DNA from: Bacteroidota bacterium
GTDB taxonomy: Bacteria; Bacteroidota; Ignavibacteria; UBA10030; UBA8401
Assembly: GCA_025355705.1 (NCBI GenBank)
Contig: JANXZD010000527.1
Location: 1-7,430 of the forward strand
Direction: 5' to 3'
DNA length: 7,430 bases
Translations under genes and position numbers: made by a program
Part shown: one piece after another, positions 6,810-7,430 of the stretch
How the letters are laid out: every line of letters starts with the position of its first letter
Position numbering within the stretch: position 1 is the first letter of the stretch
The notes under the pieces: model-generated
Told to the model about the DNA's origin: nothing
What the model saw: only the letters and a program-made list of their open reading frames with translations
Database searches by the model: none

Positions 6810-7430
6810 TTGAAATCTAGAAATACAATAACACTCCTCTTGTTTGCTCTTTTGACATTACTGCAATCACAATCAAAGTCCATCTATGTTGCAAACAATG
6901 GAAGTGATTTGAATACCGGAACCATTGATAGTCCTTTTCTGACCATTGGAAAAGGAATCAACGCTATGGTCGTCGGCGATACGGTATTCATCCGCGGAGG
7001 AGTGTATCCCTTGTCGGCAACGATCAGTATTTCAAAGAGCGGAACGAGTATTGCAAGATATTATTTATTTGCCTATCCGGGCGAACGACCGATCCTTGAT
7101 TTTGCGACGCAGACAAGCAGTGATGGCTTAAAGGTGAACGGAAATTATTGGCATGTCTACGGGATTGAAAGTATGAATTCTACTCACAATGGAATTGCAG
7201 TCAATGGCAGTTATAATATCATAGAAAATTGTTCTGTGCATGACAATAAGAACACCGGTATGCAGTTGGGAAACGGGGCTTCGTACAATAAGATCATCAA
7301 CTGTGATTCATATTTCAATTACGATCCGCCGCTCGGAGGCAATGCCGATGGCTTTGCCCCTAAATTAGATGTGGGCACAGGGAATTATTTTTACGGATGC
7401 AGATCGTGGCAGAATTCCGATGATGGGTGG
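6810..7430 (+). CDS. PL9-family pectate lyase, 3'-truncated by the window edge
   Basis: The first 207 codons of a secreted right-handed beta-helix protein, open to the window edge. From the TTG start, residues 1 to about 22 form a signal peptide (MKSRNTITLLLFALLTLL...). A YVANNGSD opening at 26-33 and the TIGKGINAMVVGDTVFIRGG segment are typical of secreted beta-helix pectate lyases. Two PL9 signatures are visible: NADGFAPK at 178-185 and SDDGW at 203-207. In Dickeya Pel9A, as I recall, Asp209, 233, 234 and 237 bind Ca and Lys273 is the base. Asp180 and Asp204/205 here keep the 24-residue spacing exactly, and the fourth Asp would be the first residue past the edge. The catalytic Lys, expected about 40 residues further, and any T9SS domain are out of view. 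The start lies 19 nt after the PL1 stop, indicating co-transcription. The likely role is endo-cleavage of polygalacturonate; activity cannot be judged from the fragment. Confidence 0.88.
   Translation, partial: MKSRNTITLLLFALLTLLQSQSKSIYVANNGSDLNTGTIDSPFLTIGKGINAMVVGDTVFIRGGVYPLSATISISKSGTSIARYYLFAYPGERPILDFATQTSSDGLKVNGNYWHVYGIESMNSTHNGIAVNGSYNIIENCSVHDNKNTGMQLGNGASYNKIINCDSYFNYDPPLGGNADGFAPKLDVGTGNYFYGCRSWQNSDDGW

Noticed and set aside
6946..7131. Plus-strand ORF of 61 codons
   Set aside because: Lies in another frame of the PL9 gene, whose own frame shows a signal peptide and PL9 motifs.
1..7430. CRISPR array, tRNA, rRNA, transposase gene
   Set aside because: No regularly spaced repeats, no RNA-gene folds and no transposase motifs were seen on either strand.

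Overview
The window looks like a pectin-degradation locus from a moderately AT-rich bacterium with a type IX secretion system (T9SS). Two proteins end in a type A T9SS sorting domain with the signature NYPNPFNP and basic C-termini (VKKMMLMK and VKKILLTK). That wording, the Bacteroidetes/Chlorobi-type secreted architectures and the TTG starts suggest Ignavibacteriota or a close relative in the Bacteroidota/Chlorobiota group. The placement is inferred from protein style; there is no marker gene in the window.

Layout, all genes on the + strand: (1) positions 1-1260, the 3' part of a GH28 polygalacturonase with all its catalytic motifs; (2) 1261-1539, an AT-rich gap holding an orphan 20-codon signal-peptide ORF, a 12-bp palindrome with a central CG, a TTGACA box and a second inverted repeat; (3) 1540-3576, a secreted, unusually charge-poor surface protein of unknown function with a T9SS sorting domain; (4) 3577-3871, a terminator-like double palindrome followed by a dispersed-repeat element of the type that gives spurious 'HSERS' peptides; (5) 3872-6790, a multidomain secreted pectate lyase of family PL1 with a T9SS sorting domain; (6) 6810 to the right edge, the N-terminal part of a family PL9 pectate lyase, only 19 nt after the PL1 gene and so probably co-transcribed.

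The genes fit one job. The PL1 enzyme and probably the PL9 enzyme would cut polygalacturonate by beta-elimination outside the cell. The GH28 enzyme, which has no sorting domain, would hydrolyse galacturonan chains, perhaps fragments in the periplasm. The surface protein between them may bind or display material at the cell surface, but no enzymatic motif is visible in it. No SusC/SusD pair, transporter or regulator gene lies in the window.

The enzyme families are familiar. The less ordinary material is the charge-depleted passenger domain with codon use unlike its own sorting module, the orphan signal peptide, and the palindromes in the two intergenic gaps.
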